From assembly GCF_022919095.1 (NCBI RefSeq), contig NZ_CP095073.1, positions 3,596,001 to 3,660,000 of the forward strand: a stretch of 64,000 nucleotides of DNA. The letters run 5' to 3'. Source of the DNA: Halobacillus salinarum. GTDB lineage: Bacteria > Bacillota > Bacilli > Bacillales > Halobacillaceae. A program made the translations under genes and the position numbers. Below, piece after piece: positions 26,119 through 35,021 of the stretch; the stretch's first letter is position 1, and the number at the start of each line of letters is the position of its first letter. The notes under the pieces were generated by a model that worked only from the letters and a program-made list of their open reading frames with translations, did no database searches and had not been told where the DNA came from.

Positions 26119-27212
26119 GCTCTTCCCTCCTTACTGTTCATTGACAGACTTCCCAACCATTGCTGCACGTTTTCCTTTACAAATTCATCGTCATGCAAAT
26201 GAGGGTAGACACGATGAACACGAGAGAGCTCCTCCCATTGGCCCGGGCTTAATGTTTCGTGATCACTTAAGCAGATGTTTTCCTTAAGTAATCCCTGACG
26301 CTTCAACACTTCGTTTATTCCAGCAATGCTTCCTTTGAAATCATTGCCGGCATCAAAAATCGCACGATTTGCATCTGTCAGTTCATTTCCCAATATGAGC
26401 AGCTCTTGAGGGATGAGACCTTCTTTTTTGGCTTTTTTTACTTGGTCCAACAACTCCACTGCCTTCGTTGTCCATACTGCCCACTGACCAAGCAGTCCCC
26501 CTGCAAAGCCTTTAGTTCTCACTTCGCTGCCTACCTTAAATTTATAATCGGATAATAAATCAGCGACAATGTGATCATCATTCCCGGTGTAGAGAGCGAT
26601 TTCCTGGTAACGTGTTGAATGGCATACCGCCCTCACAACTTCCAGGGTAGCGTATCGATTAAAAGGGGCAAGCTTAATCGCTTCAACCCCTGGAATCTCT
26701 GCGAATTCTCGCCAAAATTCATAACTAAATAACCGGCCGCCTACTGCCGGCTGCAAATAAAATCCAAACACGGGGATAATGGAAGCTACTTCTTTGACTC
26801 TCTCTAAATGTTCTTTTTCTGAAAGATGTTTTAATCCCCCCATGCTTAATAAGCCTAATTGATACCCCTCTTCAAGAGCGATTTCCGCTTCTTTTTCTGC
26901 CTGAGACAATGGACCGGCAAGCCCCGCAACCTTAATAATAGGTTGGTTTAGAGAGGCTTTATTTACTTCTTCAGCAGCCAGTCTTAACACCTTCTCATAC
27001 AAATTGATTTGCGGATCCCTGATTTCGAATTGGGTCGTGTGGACACCTACAGCTATTCCACCAGCACCACTTGCTAAGTAATAATTTGTAAGCGCCCGTT
27101 GATAGGGCTCGTTAAGGGTGCGATCTTTATTTAATGCTAGAGGGTGCGCAGGAATGACCAAGCCTTCTAATAGAAGTTCCTTCAAAGGAAGGTCGAGCTT
27201 TGCAAAGGACAT
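26106..27212 (-). CDS. Dihydrodipicolinate synthase-superfamily aldolase (possibly DUF993)
   Basis: The protein has 368 residues, longer than DapA (about 290). The DapA/NAL TIM barrel is visible: GGIAVGVHTTQF corresponds to the GTTGE region, the Tyr in FGFYLQPAVGG (Y152) to the YNVP tyrosine, and the Lys in VEAIKLAPFNRY (K180) to the Schiff-base lysine. It is therefore probably a class I aldolase or dehydratase acting on a 2-keto or keto-sugar compound. The start ATG overlaps the stop of the SDR gene as TAATG, implying translational coupling. The reaction is not known; its place between an SDR and a lyase suggests sugar-acid breakdown. Confidence 0.75.
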   Translation of the reverse strand: MSFAKLDLPLKELLLEGLVIPAHPLALNKDRTLNEPYQRALTNYYLASGAGGIAVGVHTTQFEIRDPQINLYEKVLRLAAEEVNKASLNQPIIKVAGLAGPLSQAEKEAEIALEEGYQLGLLSMGGLKHLSEKEHLERVKEVASIIPVFGFYLQPAVGGRLFSYEFWREFAEIPGVEAIKLAPFNRYATLEVVRAVCHSTRYQEIALYTGNDDHIVADLLSDYKFKVGSEVRTKGFAGGLLGQWAVWTTKAVELLDQVKKAKKEGLIPQELLILGNELTDANRAIFDAGNDFKGSIAGINEVLKRQGLLKENICLSDHETLSPGQWEELSRVHRVYPHLHDDEFVKENVQQWLGSLSMNSKEGRACKP

Positions 27213-28228
27213 TAATAATTCCCCTTTCTCTCCTGGAAATGAGTTGGTTTGCCCAGAAGCTCGCCATTATGCTTCAGCCACTCTGCTGTCCATTCAATCA
27301 TTTCCCTAATCGATACTTTTGGATAGCCAAACAGCTGATGAGAGCGTGAAGCATTATTTAAAAGTGCTTTTTCCTGCTCTTCCCCTGAAAACATTGGTTT
27401 TTTTCCAAGTTGTTCTCCAAATCGCTCTGCTAACCAGCGGACAGAAAGGGTTTCTGGTCCAGTAATATTGAGGGTTAATGGCGGAGAATCGCAGTGGAGC
27501 AAAGAGCGTAATGCCATTTCATTGGCATCTCCTTGCCAGATTACATTCACAAATCCCATAGCAAGATCAATCGGCCGCTCCTCTATTACTGCTTTTGCTA
27601 TCTCAACTAACACGCCGTACCTTAAGTCAATAGCATAATTCAAACGAAAATGGACCTGTGGCATACGATAAGCATGCGAAAAATAGGTTAATACTCTTTC
27701 TCTGCCCAAGCAGGATTGTGCATATTCGCCAACTGGCCCGGGCCTATTTTCTTCTGAGGATCCTCCTCGTCCAACCAAACTGTGAGGGTACACATTGCCA
27801 GTTGAAAAAGCAACCATCCGTGAATTTTTGAACTTTTCTGCCACTCTTCCCGGCAAGTAGGCATTCATAGCCCAAGTAAAATGCTCGTTCCCATTGGTAC
27901 CGAATTTGTTGCCAGCCATGTAAATAATATTGTCTACTTCAGGAAGACCCTGCAATTCTTCATCTTGTAATAAATCAGCTTTTAACGTTTCGATTCCGAA
28001 GTCTTCCAACTCCGCTTGTAATGAACCGCTGGAAAATCTCGAAACCCCAATAATTCTTCTATTCACTTGCCCGGAGCGGACCGCGTTTTTAGCAAGCATC
28101 GCTAAAGTCGGCCCCATTTTCCCTCCCACTCCCAAAATCATGATATCTCCTTGAAGCTGGGATAAATCATGAATAAGTTCTTTGGATGGCTGACACATTT
28201 TTAATTCGAGTTCTTCAATCGTTTCCAT
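27212..28228 (-). CDS. Atypical extended SDR / NAD-dependent epimerase-like protein
   Basis: The protein has 338 residues. The N-terminal nucleotide-binding motif IMILGVGGKMGP fits a Rossmann fold, and IIYMAGNKFG and FSTGNVYP correspond to the NAG and active-site Ser/Thr strands of extended SDRs. The expected YxxxK is replaced: GEYAQSCLGRE has Tyr but Cys at the Lys position. Catalysis may thus differ from normal epimerases, or the protein may bind cofactor in another way. AGGAGGG lies 7 bases upstream of the ATG at 28228; the longer open frame upstream is not supported. First gene of the operon with the aldolase and the lyase. Confidence 0.78.
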   Translation of the reverse strand: METIEELELKMCQPSKELIHDLSQLQGDIMILGVGGKMGPTLAMLAKNAVRSGQVNRRIIGVSRFSSGSLQAELEDFGIETLKADLLQDEELQGLPEVDNIIYMAGNKFGTNGNEHFTWAMNAYLPGRVAEKFKNSRMVAFSTGNVYPHSLVGRGGSSEENRPGPVGEYAQSCLGRERVLTYFSHAYRMPQVHFRLNYAIDLRYGVLVEIAKAVIEERPIDLAMGFVNVIWQGDANEMALRSLLHCDSPPLTLNITGPETLSVRWLAERFGEQLGKKPMFSGEEQEKALLNNASRSHQLFGYPKVSIREMIEWTAEWLKHNGELLGKPTHFQERKGNY

Positions 28229-28265
28229 TCGTTTCCCTCCTACTCTTCTCTTACAGTTACCATAA

Positions 28266-28294
28266 ATAGTAGGGGATCGATTAAGAACAAACAA
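28266..28294 (-). promoter_or_regulatory. Candidate promoter of the SDR-aldolase-lyase operon
   Basis: On the minus strand TTGTTT (28294-28289) and TACTAT (28271-28266) are separated by 17 bases, about 40 bases before the ATG. The rest of 28295-28500 shows no other recognisable element. Confidence 0.45.
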
Positions 28295-28500
28295 CGACTT
28301 TAATTCGTCCTTTAATCGCAGCCGCTGAAAGCATGTGCAGATCAGCCCCAAAAAAAGAAGCTTTCCTCCTTACTGAATGAAACAGTTACAGAGAGAAAGC
28401 ATGTATTGTCAGCTATGTAGTGAAACTCAAGTCGCTATTTTCAAATAAATGAATAAAACAGTGCCACCGCCAATTTTTCAATAATAAAAGATTTCCACTT

Positions 28501-29001
28501 TTATACTTTAGGGACTTTCATTCCTAATGCGCCCCATTCCTCTCTGGATGGTCCATAGATACCAGGGACATTTAAACCAGCTTGACGCATCAACACCGTT
28601 ATCTGGCCCCGATGGTGGATCTGATGACGAATCAGGGTCATGAGAAAAAAACGATTGGGCATTTCCTTGCCAAACAGTGAATTCTTTTCTTGTAAAGATT
28701 GATCTGTCCATTGCGTATAAATCTCTTTCTTTAAAGATTCACACGTATTTTCGTATTCTTGAATGATGACGGAAGCTGAATAAATAATTTCCTCTTCTTC
28801 GGGTGCTTCAATATTTAATCCTGTGTGATTCATTAACTCTTTTATCGAAATAATTAAGTGCCAGGCGATTCTCCCTAAATCTCTGTCATCTGCTGTGATT
28901 TTCTGCTGCAAAGCTTCATCAGATAAACATTGAAACAACTTTTTTGTTTGATCACATTCAAATTCCCAGGAAGCAAAGAACCCGTTCAAAGATTGATACA
29001 T
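28501..29001 (-). CDS. DinB-like four-helix metalloprotein
   Basis: The protein has 166 residues and the DinB/YfiT-like fold. IAWHLIISIKELM near residue 46 and LIRHQIHHRGQITVLMRQAG near 125-145 supply the metal-binding histidines. The C-terminal GIYGPSREEW is common in this subgroup. Members include thiol transferases and stress-induced proteins; the function here is unknown. The start at 29001 has GGGAGG 8 bases upstream, in preference to an ATG five codons earlier. Confidence 0.8.
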   Translation of the reverse strand: MYQSLNGFFASWEFECDQTKKLFQCLSDEALQQKITADDRDLGRIAWHLIISIKELMNHTGLNIEAPEEEEIIYSASVIIQEYENTCESLKKEIYTQWTDQSLQEKNSLFGKEMPNRFFLMTLIRHQIHHRGQITVLMRQAGLNVPGIYGPSREEWGALGMKVPKV

Positions 29002-29160
29002 TGCGCAGCCTCCCACCCTGGATTATGAATTCATTATAATATTCATTTCTAGGCTTCAACGTCTATTACCTTTATTACGCATAAATAAACTAACTTTTCG
29101 CTTTACGGAAGGAATTCCCTTTATAATGGAAATACTTACGGAGGAAGTGAGGGGAGAAGA

Positions 29161-29385
29161 ATGAACTCCATTTACTATTTGATTATCGCCATTCTTTGTG
29201 CGGCGGCTTTAATAGGAACTCTTTGGATCGCCAGACGCGTGTTAAATAGAGAAGAAAAATCCAAGGAAGAAGAAGTAAAGAGCCTGGTAGAAGCGGATAA
29301 GCATTCAAGTATTCCACTTCTTACACTGATTTATGCCATAACATTTCTTATTATTGTCATTCTCTTTTGGGTGTTTGTTTTCTAA
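29161..29385 (+). CDS. Small two-helix membrane protein of unknown function
   Basis: The protein has 74 residues: a hydrophobic helix at about 4-24, a charged stretch rich in Lys and Glu (EEKSKEEEVKS), and a second helix at about 53-73 ending at the C-terminus. The hairpin topology would place the charged loop in the cytoplasm or outside depending on charge; RRVLNR after helix 1 suggests the loop is cytoplasmic. GAGGGGAG precedes the ATG. I do not recognise the family. No terminator is evident. Confidence 0.6.
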   Translation: MNSIYYLIIAILCAAALIGTLWIARRVLNREEKSKEEEVKSLVEADKHSSIPLLTLIYAITFLIIVILFWVFVF

Positions 29386-29769
29386 CTTAAGTGTTCAGAT
29401 AAGCCTTACAAAGGAATGATTTCTTCTTTTTTTCATATGTTGATAGTAATCAAGGATAAAGTGAGGGATTTGAATAATAAGAAGTACACTAGGCATACTA
29501 TCTTATATTAAACCTTACTTAACCGGACAAATTGTTAAGGTTTTGAAAAAAGAAGGCAATGCTACGCTCTTTGTGAAGGGAAATTGTTATGGACAGCGAA
29601 TGAAATAGGATATGAGCCGGGATCATCCAGACGAATGAATAAAAACAACATACACTATGGGTAAGATCTTTACTGCAGTTGACACTTTCATACATTATAC
29701 GGATCACCATTTACTAGTAATACTGCTTGAAATAACAGAAAGATCATTTCTATTACTGAGGTGTTTAAA
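29386..29769. other. Intergenic region without recognisable gene
   Basis: This is 384 bases of AT-rich sequence. A TTGACA at about 29677 has no matching -10 at 16-18 bases. Short open frames on both strands look random, with no ribosome site. No structured RNA was recognised. Confidence 0.5.
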
Positions 29770-30294
29770 GTGGACCAGCAACTTACTTTTCAGAACATTG
29801 CCCGGGACAAGATGAATTTTTCAGAAGTGTATGAACATATCTATCGCTTTGTAAGCTCGGACCCCTTAGGAAATTACAGGCTCATGTTAGGTACAGATTC
29901 CCAAATCCACCGTGACTATACATTATTCATCACTGGAATTGTCATTCAAAGGGTAGGAAAAGGGGCATGGGCCTGTTTCCGTAAAGTGAAAATACCAAGA
30001 AAAATGACCGTCCTTCATGAAAGAATCTCTTTTGAGACCACTTTAACGGAAGAAGTAGCTGCCTTATTTACTCCGGACAAAATTAATCAGCTTATTGACC
30101 TGATCCTTCCTTATATTTATAAAGGTTCGACTTTTACTATGGAAGGCCATATCGATATTGGTGCAGGGGACCGAAACAGGACCCGTGTTTATGTAAATGA
30201 AATGATTGCAAGAATCGAATCCCTGGGCATCGAACCCAAAATCAAACCTGATTCTATCGTAGCCAGCAGCTATGCGAACAGATATACGAAATAA
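29770..30294 (+). CDS. YkuK-family (DUF458) RNase H-like protein
   Basis: The protein has about 174 residues. Segments such as YRLMLGTDSQIHRDYTLFITG and RKMTVLHERISFETTLTEE, and the late EGHIDIGAGDRNRTR, match the B. subtilis YkuK family (RNase H-like fold, with Asp residues in GTDSQ and GHIDIG). The biochemical role is unknown. A GTG at 29770 is chosen because GAGGTG lies 6 bases upstream; an in-frame GTG three codons earlier would overlap this site. A terminator follows directly. Confidence 0.82.
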   Translation: MDQQLTFQNIARDKMNFSEVYEHIYRFVSSDPLGNYRLMLGTDSQIHRDYTLFITGIVIQRVGKGAWACFRKVKIPRKMTVLHERISFETTLTEEVAALFTPDKINQLIDLILPYIYKGSTFTMEGHIDIGAGDRNRTRVYVNEMIARIESLGIEPKIKPDSIVASSYANRYTK

Positions 30295-30319
30295 AGCAGC
30301 TAATTAATGCTGCTTTTTT
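30293..30319 (+). terminator. Terminator after the YkuK-like gene
   Basis: AAAGCAGC and GCTGCTTT form a stem around an 8-base loop, followed by further T residues. Confidence 0.8.
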
Positions 30320-30325
30320 GTGGTT

Positions 30326-31234
30326 TCAGCCGGCTTTTTTTGATTTAATGGCCGTCCTGAAACGGACGGATTTTCTGCCAGCCAAGTAAACTCCGGTAAA
30401 GATAATTACTAATCCTAGAGCCAGGCGGCTTGTTAGTTGTTCATGCAATAAGATAAAGCCCCAAATCATGGCTGTAATTGGAATTAAATACGTAACTGAA
30501 GTAGCAAACTCCGCACTGCCTCTTGTAACGAGATAATAAAAAAGTAAATGAGCGATCCCTGAGCCAAAACAACCTAGACCAATAATGGCAATTAATACTT
30601 TCGGATCTAAAAATGGCACATGGACAAATGCCTTAAATGAACCAGTTACTCCCATGCCTATGAGACCGACTATGGCTCCGACAGTTAATGTGCATGCAGC
30701 AATCAACAAAACTCCAGTTTCTTGTAAGTTCTTCTTTGTGTACTGGGAAGAGAATCCATAACAAATCGCAGCAAGGATCATCGTTCCCATCCCAATAAAG
30801 TTTTCTTTCAATAATTCCCCTGCCTCAAAATTCATAAGGACGAGAATTCCTAGAAACCCAAGAACCACCCCTCCCCACTGCTGGGGCTTCAGCTTGATTG
30901 AGAAAAACAAAAAGCCGATAAAAGCTGTGCAAATAGGAGTTAAAGCGTTAAGTACAGCGGCAGTAGTACTATTGATTTGTGTCTCGCTAAGGGCAATTAG
31001 TCCCCAAGGGAGTCCTGCATTAAACACTCCTACTACCAACAAATCTTGATACGGTACCCGTCGAATGAATTCCCGCCTGTTTTTCCATAGAAGCGGAAGT
31101 ACTACCACAGCTCCAGCAGTACACCTAATAAAAACAGTACCCCACAGCCCTGCTGGTTCGACCAGCCACTTGATAAAAACAAACGATAATCCCCATATTA
31201 AACTTAAAGCTCCAAGCGCCACATATAGCCGCAT
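30326..31234 (-). CDS. EamA-family (DMT) transporter
   Basis: The protein has 302 residues and ten hydrophobic helices in two EamA repeats (about 5-140 and 150-290). SLIWGLSFVFIKW and the later TYLIPITAMIWGFILLHE are hallmark segments of drug/metabolite exporters, and the C-terminal RKS is basic and cytoplasmic. Such proteins export amino acids, purines or metabolites; the substrate is unknown. AAGGAGAG precedes the ATG. Monocistronic, ending tail to tail with the YkuK-like gene. Confidence 0.88.
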   Translation of the reverse strand: MRLYVALGALSLIWGLSFVFIKWLVEPAGLWGTVFIRCTAGAVVVLPLLWKNRREFIRRVPYQDLLVVGVFNAGLPWGLIALSETQINSTTAAVLNALTPICTAFIGFLFFSIKLKPQQWGGVVLGFLGILVLMNFEAGELLKENFIGMGTMILAAICYGFSSQYTKKNLQETGVLLIAACTLTVGAIVGLIGMGVTGSFKAFVHVPFLDPKVLIAIIGLGCFGSGIAHLLFYYLVTRGSAEFATSVTYLIPITAMIWGFILLHEQLTSRLALGLVIIFTGVYLAGRKSVRFRTAIKSKKAG

Positions 31235-31324
31235 ATGTATCTCTCCTTAAAAGTTACGAACTGTCCATAGCTAATTATAGGACAAAATTCTTTTCACGTA
31301 ACCTGCTTAAATTGCTCAATAAAA

Positions 31325-31347
31325 AAAGAGCCGTTCGAAGGCTCTTT
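31325..31347 (-). terminator. Terminator of msrA
   Basis: AAAGAGCC and GGCTCTTT form a stem around a 7-base loop. On the minus strand it is followed by a run of seven T. Confidence 0.85.
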
Positions 31348-31353
31348 GCTTGA

Positions 31354-31827
31354 TCAGCCAATCCCGCAAGCTACTGATCCATTTTTTTGAAAATATTTTT
31401 GGTGGTATTCCTCAGCTCTATAAAAAGTGTCTGCTTGCTGCAATCTTGTCACAATTGGACGTTTGAAAATTCCTTTTTGACCCCATTCTTTAATCTTTTC
31501 TTCTCCAATATATTTTTGACTTGCATCGTTATAAAAAATAACTGAACGGTACTGATGCCCGATATCTGCACCTTGCTGATCCTTGGAGGTTGGGTCGTGG
31601 GCTTCAAAGAATATGTTTACCAGTTCATTAAAAGTAATGATAGAAGGGTCGTAAGTAATTTTCACAGCTTCTGCATGCCCTGTCTCTCCAGTCTTCACTT
31701 GTTCATATGTTGGATTTTGTACAGTTCCGCCTGTGTACCCCACTTCAGTGGCTGTTACCCCTTCAAACCTTTCAAAGAAGGCTTCTACTCCCCAAAAGCA
31801 TCCTGCACCAAAAATCGCTGTCGCCAT
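31354..31827 (-). CDS. msrA: Peptide methionine sulfoxide reductase MsrA
   Basis: The protein has 157 residues. It reduces methionine-S-sulfoxide in proteins. The catalytic motif GAGCFWG (Cys10) is at the N-terminus, and EVGYTGG, TGHAEAV and DIGHQYRS are all present. A second Cys (SVACGIG) at the C-terminus may resolve the disulfide. The ATG at 31827 is 9 bases after AAAGGA; another ATG two codons upstream is closer to the site. No msrB is adjacent. The gene is preceded by a complete SAM-I riboswitch, so expression should rise when S-adenosylmethionine falls. Confidence 0.95.
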   Translation of the reverse strand: MATAIFGAGCFWGVEAFFERFEGVTATEVGYTGGTVQNPTYEQVKTGETGHAEAVKITYDPSIITFNELVNIFFEAHDPTSKDQQGADIGHQYRSVIFYNDASQKYIGEEKIKEWGQKGIFKRPIVTRLQQADTFYRAEEYHQKYFQKNGSVACGIG

Positions 31828-31893
31828 CCTCATCTTTCCTTTCGTTAACGCAACTTCTTCATTCGAGAGCTGGACGGTTTAAACTACCAAAAA

Positions 31894-32070
31894 GACCCCT
31901 TTTCTTATCCAAATAAGAAAAGGGGTCGTAATATCCGTACGATCCTCTCATCTCTTAGGATGCTTACACATCCTACAGGAATTGGCACCGTTCTCTTCAA
32001 TCAGTGATTGAATCGATGGTTGCCGGGCATCAAAGGGCCAGTCCCTCCGCCTCTCTGGATAAGAAGTTTC
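31894..32070 (-). promoter_or_regulatory. SAM-I riboswitch (S-box) controlling msrA
   Basis: Read on the minus strand, the conserved S-box elements appear in order: CTTATCCAGAGAGGCGGAGG (32066-32047), then GGCCCTTTGATGCCCGGCAACC (split over 32042-32019), GGTGCCAATTCC near 31988 and GATGAGAGGA near 31945. A 15-bp terminator stem (GACCCCTTTTCTTAT / ATAAGAAAAGGGGTC, 31894-31927) followed by TTTTTGG completes it. SAM binding would stabilise the anti-antiterminator and stop transcription before msrA. Confidence 0.95.
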
Positions 32071-32092
32071 CGTTATTATTTTGATAGTTCTC

Positions 32093-32121
32093 ATCTTACA
32101 ATGATTTCGTTCTGAAGTAAA
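32093..32121 (-). promoter_or_regulatory. Promoter upstream of the SAM riboswitch
   Basis: On the minus strand TTTACT (32121-32116) and TAAGAT (32098-32093) are separated by 17 bases. The start point would fall about 20 bases before the S-box aptamer. Confidence 0.55.
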
Positions 32122-32215
32122 GGAAGAAGCACGAAATTTTTTTATTAATTAATGTATGTTTGTCGAGGAAATAAAATGACGGCGGTTGCACCACCTGTAA
32201 CATCGGTTCATTAAG

Positions 32216-32911
32216 TCATGAATTTCGTCCTTCCGAATACACTTCTTCAAAAGGCTGGACAATGACAAATCCTTCGCCGGAAAATTCCATTTGTATCGAT
32301 TCTCCACTACCTCTGCCAAAAAAAGTCTTCAAATTGATATCCGTGCGAAATTCCGGCTGCAGATGGCCGGACCAGGCAACTGTGGCATGAGGATCCGTAA
32401 TGATTGGTTCTCCAGGACTAACAAGTAAAGACAACGGTTCATAATGAGAAGTGACAGCCACCAGCCCGGTACCTTGCAGCGTAATATTAAAGAGACCACC
32501 AGATAACATCCCGGCGACTTTCTTCATTAACTTAATGTCCCATTCAATACCAGGCTCAAATGCCAGCAGGTCATTTCCATTTACAGTGATCGATTCATTG
32601 TTCAAATCAAAAATAGTAATTTTCTTACCCTGATCGGCTAAGTAAAGACGTCCGCTACCTTCTGCTTTCATTAATGAAGTTCCTTCGCCGGAAAAGGCTT
32701 TTTTAAACATCCGCCCAACTCCGTGCTCGAGGATTCCTTCACGTTCAAATTTGATTTGACCAATATAAGAAATCATGGAACCTGCTTTCGCCCATACACG
32801 ATCGGTTAAATTTACTTCTAGTATTCTAGGGGTTTCCAGCTCAAAAAATTCATTCTCTGCATCATCCTGCTTCGTTTGGGATACAAAATCATTAATGGAA
32901 AATGTTGTCAT
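32216..32911 (-). CDS. AIM24-family (DUF124/TIGR00266-like) protein
   Basis: The protein has 231 residues of mainly beta-strand character. VWAKAGSMISYIG, GSGRLYLAD and the repeated Gly-rich strands (SGGLFNITLQGTG, GRGSGESIQMEF) match the AIM24 family, a beta-prism fold without assigned enzymatic role in bacteria. No signal peptide. AAAGGGG precedes the ATG. The gene lies upstream of the msrA riboswitch but has its own untranscribed gap, so read-through is unlikely to matter. Confidence 0.82.
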   Translation of the reverse strand: MTTFSINDFVSQTKQDDAENEFFELETPRILEVNLTDRVWAKAGSMISYIGQIKFEREGILEHGVGRMFKKAFSGEGTSLMKAEGSGRLYLADQGKKITIFDLNNESITVNGNDLLAFEPGIEWDIKLMKKVAGMLSGGLFNITLQGTGLVAVTSHYEPLSLLVSPGEPIITDPHATVAWSGHLQPEFRTDINLKTFFGRGSGESIQMEFSGEGFVIVQPFEEVYSEGRNS

Positions 32912-33101
32912 ATCATCTACCCCTTTCTAAATTTGTTTTGACTTTTAGGTTTATACGTGTGTAAAATGGGTTAAGTTTCATAAGAGTACATTGTAACAAA
33001 TCTTTCATAATTTAGTTCTTCTTACTTGTTTACTTAATGTAAAATTTTTGTTAATTTATATTATTATACAATTCATGAAAGAATAATTTAGGAGGTTCAT
33101 C

Positions 33102-35015
33102 ATGAATCAGGACAAAAAACAACTTTTAAACAAAGGGTGGGTTTTCTTTGCAGCAGCCATAGTGTTCCTATGGGCAAAAACCTACTATGCCTTACAAACA
33201 GCGTTTACTCTAGATATTGAAAATGGTATTCAACAGTTCATATTAGTCATCACTCCGATTAGTTCTATTCTTTTCTTTTTAGGACTATCATTTTTCTTTT
33301 CACCGAAAAAACGAAATAAAGCGTTTATGACGATTTATTTCCTTATGTCTTTCGTGTTGTATGCCAATGTAGTGTATTATAGATTTTTCAATGATTTTAT
33401 TACATTACCCGTTCTCATGCAGTATAAAAACTTCGGAGATCTTGGCGGAAGCACTAAAGCCCTTACCCATCCAATGGACATCCTTTATTGGATTGACGTT
33501 GTTATCCTTCTCGTATGGGTAATGCGTAAAAAAACACGTCCAGCGATGGAATTCCGCAAACGTACAATTGCAATGGTTTATGCAGCTGTTCTTGGGTTTG
33601 CAGCAGTGAATTTAAGCCTTGCTGAGGTAGAACGTCCACAACTGCTCGTTCGTACGTTTGACAGAGCAAAACTAGTAAAACTTCTAGGAATCTATAATTA
33701 TCACGTCTATGATAGTGTCATGACGGCTAAAACTTCATCACGCCGTGTATTCGCAGATAGTAACGAATTGACCGAAATCTTGAACTACGTGAACTCCCAG
33801 CAAGGGAAAATGGGTGTGCACGGTAAATACTTCGGGAAAGCAAAAGGAAAGAATGTCGTACTTGTTTCATTGGAGTCCACCCAAAACTTTGTCATGGACC
33901 GTAAACTGCACGGGCAGGAGATTACGCCGTTCCTTAACGATCTTGCCGATGACAGCTTTTACTTTGATAACTTCTATCATAATACCGGACAAGGTAAAAC
34001 TTCAGATGCAGAGTTCTTAATTGACAACTCTCTGTATGGCTTGCCGCGTGGCGCCGTATATACAACAAATGCCAGCAATGAATATAATGCAACACCTGAG
34101 ATATTAAAGGATAATGGATACAATCCAATTGTCTTCCACGGAAACCATGACAGTTTCTGGAACAGGGATGTCATGTATCAAACCCTTGGCTATGACAAGT
34201 TTTATTCTAAAGAGGAATACCACGTTACAGACGAGAACTCTGTAAACTATGGACTGAAGGATATTCCATTCTTCGAACAGTCCATGCCTATGTTAAATAA
34301 GGAAAAACAGCCTTATTATGCCAAGTTTATTACGATGACGAACCACTATCCTTATATTACCAATAATAAGAACATGGAAATGATAGAACCTGCGAACACC
34401 GGAGATGGTTCTGTAGACCGTTATTTCCAAACGGTTCGATATGAAGATGAATCCATTAAAAAGTTCTTCAAGCTTATGAAAGAAAATGGACAGTACAAAG
34501 ATACGATCTTCGTTCTTTATGGGGATCACTATGGTATATCTGAAAACCATAACCGTGCCATGAGTGAGATCCTTGGTAAAGATATTCGTCCATTCGAGCA
34601 TGTCCAGCTTCAAAAAGTACCATTGATCATTCACATCCCTGGTATGAAAGGGAAAGATATGCATACTGTTGGTGGAGAAATTGATTTGAAACCCACCATC
34701 CTTCACTTGCTTGGAATTGATGAGAAGAATGATGTCCAGTTTGGCACAGACTTGTTCTCTAAAAACCGGGAAGACTTTACTATTCTTCGTGATGGCAGTG
34801 TTGTTACCGATAAGTATGTGTATGCTGCTGAAGGCAACAAATGTTATGACAAATCAACAGAGAAAGAAATTGAGGCAGAAACCTGCGCACCTCTAAAAGA
34901 AAAAGCGGATAAAGAACTCGACTATTCCGATAAAGTTGTTTACGGCGATCTACTACGATTTATGGACAGCGAGCAGAAAGAAAAAGCGGATAAAGAAAAA
35001 GAAGAATCAAAATAA
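33102..35015 (+). CDS. ltaS: Lipoteichoic acid synthase LtaS
   Basis: The protein has 637 residues. Five membrane helices (about 12-170) are followed by a long linker and an extracellular sulfatase-fold domain (about 240-580). The catalytic Thr300 in NTGQGKTSDAEF, Glu258 in SLEST, and the later YGDHYG and HNRAM metal ligands are intact. It polymerises glycerol-phosphate from phosphatidylglycerol onto a glycolipid anchor. The C-terminal tail is Lys/Glu rich. AGGAGG precedes the ATG. A perfect terminator follows. Monocistronic, likely constitutive; several LtaS paralogues are common in Bacillaceae. Confidence 0.94.
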   Translation: MNQDKKQLLNKGWVFFAAAIVFLWAKTYYALQTAFTLDIENGIQQFILVITPISSILFFLGLSFFFSPKKRNKAFMTIYFLMSFVLYANVVYYRFFNDFITLPVLMQYKNFGDLGGSTKALTHPMDILYWIDVVILLVWVMRKKTRPAMEFRKRTIAMVYAAVLGFAAVNLSLAEVERPQLLVRTFDRAKLVKLLGIYNYHVYDSVMTAKTSSRRVFADSNELTEILNYVNSQQGKMGVHGKYFGKAKGKNVVLVSLESTQNFVMDRKLHGQEITPFLNDLADDSFYFDNFYHNTGQGKTSDAEFLIDNSLYGLPRGAVYTTNASNEYNATPEILKDNGYNPIVFHGNHDSFWNRDVMYQTLGYDKFYSKEEYHVTDENSVNYGLKDIPFFEQSMPMLNKEKQPYYAKFITMTNHYPYITNNKNMEMIEPANTGDGSVDRYFQTVRYEDESIKKFFKLMKENGQYKDTIFVLYGDHYGISENHNRAMSEILGKDIRPFEHVQLQKVPLIIHIPGMKGKDMHTVGGEIDLKPTILHLLGIDEKNDVQFGTDLFSKNREDFTILRDGSVVTDKYVYAAEGNKCYDKSTEKEIEAETCAPLKEKADKELDYSDKVVYGDLLRFMDSEQKEKADKEKEESK

Positions 35016-35021
35016 AGAAGG

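Noticed and set aside
13169-28228. ABC ATPase gene for the sugar importer
   Set aside because: No Walker A/LSGGQ protein lies in the locus; a shared MsmX-type ATPase elsewhere is the usual solution.
28229-28351. Longer N-terminus of the SDR from a TTG at 28351
   Set aside because: No well-spaced ribosome site. The ATG at 28228 has AGGAGGG 7 bases upstream and fits the family N-terminus.
29519-29710. Small minus-strand frame in the 29.4-29.8 kb gap
   Set aside because: No ribosome site and random-looking composition.
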